IMG/VR virus record: IMGVR_UViG_3300029319_006928 | Span: 22,956-46,479 of that record | Origin: a virus | DNA: 23,524 nt | Reading direction: 5' to 3' (one strand) | Part shown: in pieces, positions 22,549 to 23,524 of the stretch | Layout: the number at the start of each line of letters is the position of its first letter | Position numbering within the stretch: the stretch's first letter is position 1 | The notes under the pieces: generated by a model | Seen by the model: the letters and a program-made list of their open reading frames with translations, nothing else | Databases searched by the model: none | What the model was told of the DNA's origin: nothing | Position numbers and translations under genes: made by a program

Positions 22549-23523
22549 TTAGGAAGCACCTTCTCCACCTAGAAGATCACGAACGATAACAAGACCGTAC
22601 ATATCAGGACGAACCATCTTCTTAGCGTAACGAGTCATTACGCCTTTACGAGGAACAAAGTCTTCTGGTCCGAAGATTGTAGGTGTGGTTTGTAGAGGCA
22701 CATAAGGTGCGTAAACATAACCAGACTCAAGGAAAGAAGCTCCTTTACGTCCAACGAGAACAACGTTACGTGGGAAGTAAGGGTCAACAATAACATCAAA
22801 CTTACGAGAAAGACTTCCAGCCTTAACCGCGCCGATATCACCTTTGTCAGCATCAGCAGTTACGTTTGCACGGAAACCACTTGTGAACTCAAGGATGTTA
22901 GCAACTTCAGGAGAAACTACAACATAGTTAGCTCCACCACGAAGTGTCTTTCTGTGGATCTGAGCAGAAACATCGTTGATGGTTTCAATAAGAGTCTCAT
23001 ACCATTCAGAAACCGTTCCAGTGAAATCAGGAGCAGCAGATGTTGCACCAAGTTCTTCACCAGTTACTTTGTTTACAAAGAGTCCAGGAGAACGAGACCA
23101 GTAGTATGTTGCAGCAGTTGCACCATTTACAAGGTCAGCAAGGATCTCGCGATCGATCTCAAGAGCAATTTGCTCAGAAAGGATAGAAGTCAACTCAACC
23201 TCAGCATCCAAGTTATGGTATGCGTTAAGGTCTTGACCTAACTCAGGAGTCCACTTAGCTTTTAGCTTTTTGGTCTGAGCTGTGATCGCTGTTGAATCAA
23301 CCTTGATGTCGATCTCTGGAATGTCTTCGGTTCCTTCAAACGGAAGAGCACTTGCCAATACACCACCAATAGATGCACCAGTTGTTGTTAAAGTGTCAAT
23401 AGCAGGATAAGAACCAGTTAGATCAGCACCCATTGCAGCAGCAGAGTTGGCCATACGAGCATGGGTATCAACGAAGAAAAAGTCAATGTCACCATCTGCG
23501 TTTTTCTTTGTTAATCGTCGTAC
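22549..23523 (-). CDS. 23: Major capsid protein gp23, 5' part outside window
   Basis: 324 residues of the C-terminal part; the frame is open to the window edge, starting VRRLTKKNADGDIDFFFVD, so the gene continues to the right. The ATG at 23454 is therefore internal. Matches to T4 gp23 are ITAQTKKLKAKWTPELGQDL, NAYHNLDAEVELTSILSEQ, IALEIDREILADLVNG, the later VVSPEVANILE and VIVDPYFPRNVVLVG, and a C-terminus MYGLVIVRDLLGG. This is the HK97-fold shell protein. GC content is higher here than in the rest of the window, as expected of a highly expressed gene with chosen codons. Transcription ends at the terminator 31 bases after the stop. Confidence 0.95.
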   Translation of the reverse strand, partial: VRRLTKKNADGDIDFFFVDTHARMANSAAAMGADLTGSYPAIDTLTTTGASIGGVLASALPFEGTEDIPEIDIKVDSTAITAQTKKLKAKWTPELGQDLNAYHNLDAEVELTSILSEQIALEIDREILADLVNGATAATYYWSRSPGLFVNKVTGEELGATSAAPDFTGTVSEWYETLIETINDVSAQIHRKTLRGGANYVVVSPEVANILEFTSGFRANVTADADKGDIGAVKAGSLSRKFDVIVDPYFPRNVVLVGRKGASFLESGYVYAPYVPLQTTPTIFGPEDFVPRKGVMTRYAKKMVRPDMYGLVIVRDLLGGEGAS

Positions 23524-23524
23524 T

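Noticed and set aside
1-23524. tRNA genes, CRISPR arrays, insertion sequences or homing endonucleases
   Set aside because: No cloverleaf-like segment, regular spaced repeats, transposase or GIY-YIG/HNH pattern was seen by eye.

Overview
The window is one edge-to-edge piece of an AT-rich (roughly one-third GC by eye), tailed-phage genome. All supported genes lie on the minus strand, so transcription runs from right (23524) to left (1). The late genes are those of a T4-like, contractile-tailed myovirus: major capsid protein gp23, necks gp13 and gp14, sheath terminator gp15, sheath gp18, tube gp19, gp26-type tail protein, tape measure and a LysM baseplate protein. Several proteins resemble those of uncultured marine T4-like phages. 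The host cannot be named, but near-perfect sigma70 promoters at the left suggest a bacterium with a standard housekeeping sigma factor.

Right to left. (1) Head and neck, 23524-18614: gp23 (cut by the window edge), a terminator, a late-promoter-like box, a strongly structured RNA leader, a beta-rich virion protein, a 54-residue Lys/Ala-rich basic protein, a terminator, then gp13, gp14 and gp15. (2) Tail shaft, 18552-14071: an unusually long sheath and two tandem tube-like proteins. (3) Tail assembly, 14048-9108: gp26-like Zn-ribbon protein with a small overlapping-frame partner (a probable frameshift pair), terminator, a 119-residue protein, tape measure, a tube-cap/baseplate candidate and a LysM protein. 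(4) A 1447-residue putative baseplate hub protein and a 420-residue protein of unknown function, 9111-3499. (5) A non-structural group, 3499-823: an exonuclease-less family A DNA polymerase, a tubulin/FtsZ-like protein and a PspA/IM30 (ESCRT-III-like) protein, joined by 1- or 4-base stop/start overlaps. (6) A left early-type region with two small genes, each behind consensus sigma70 promoters.

Two promoter classes divide the window. The box ACTATTTA occurs in four intergenic gaps of the structural region. TTGACA-N17-TATxxT promoters occur only in the left 4.4 kb, including copies inside the 420-residue gene (ahead of the polymerase) and inside the tubulin-like gene (ahead of pspA). The polymerase, tubulin and PspA genes can therefore probably be expressed separately from the virion genes although they follow them directly.

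The most striking content is the translationally coupled tubulin/FtsZ-like and PspA/ESCRT-III-like pair, a possible phage cytoskeleton plus membrane-remodelling module next to a compact DNA polymerase. Next are the kissing-loop RNA leader downstream of gene 23 and the probable +1/-2 frameshift at the end of gene 26.
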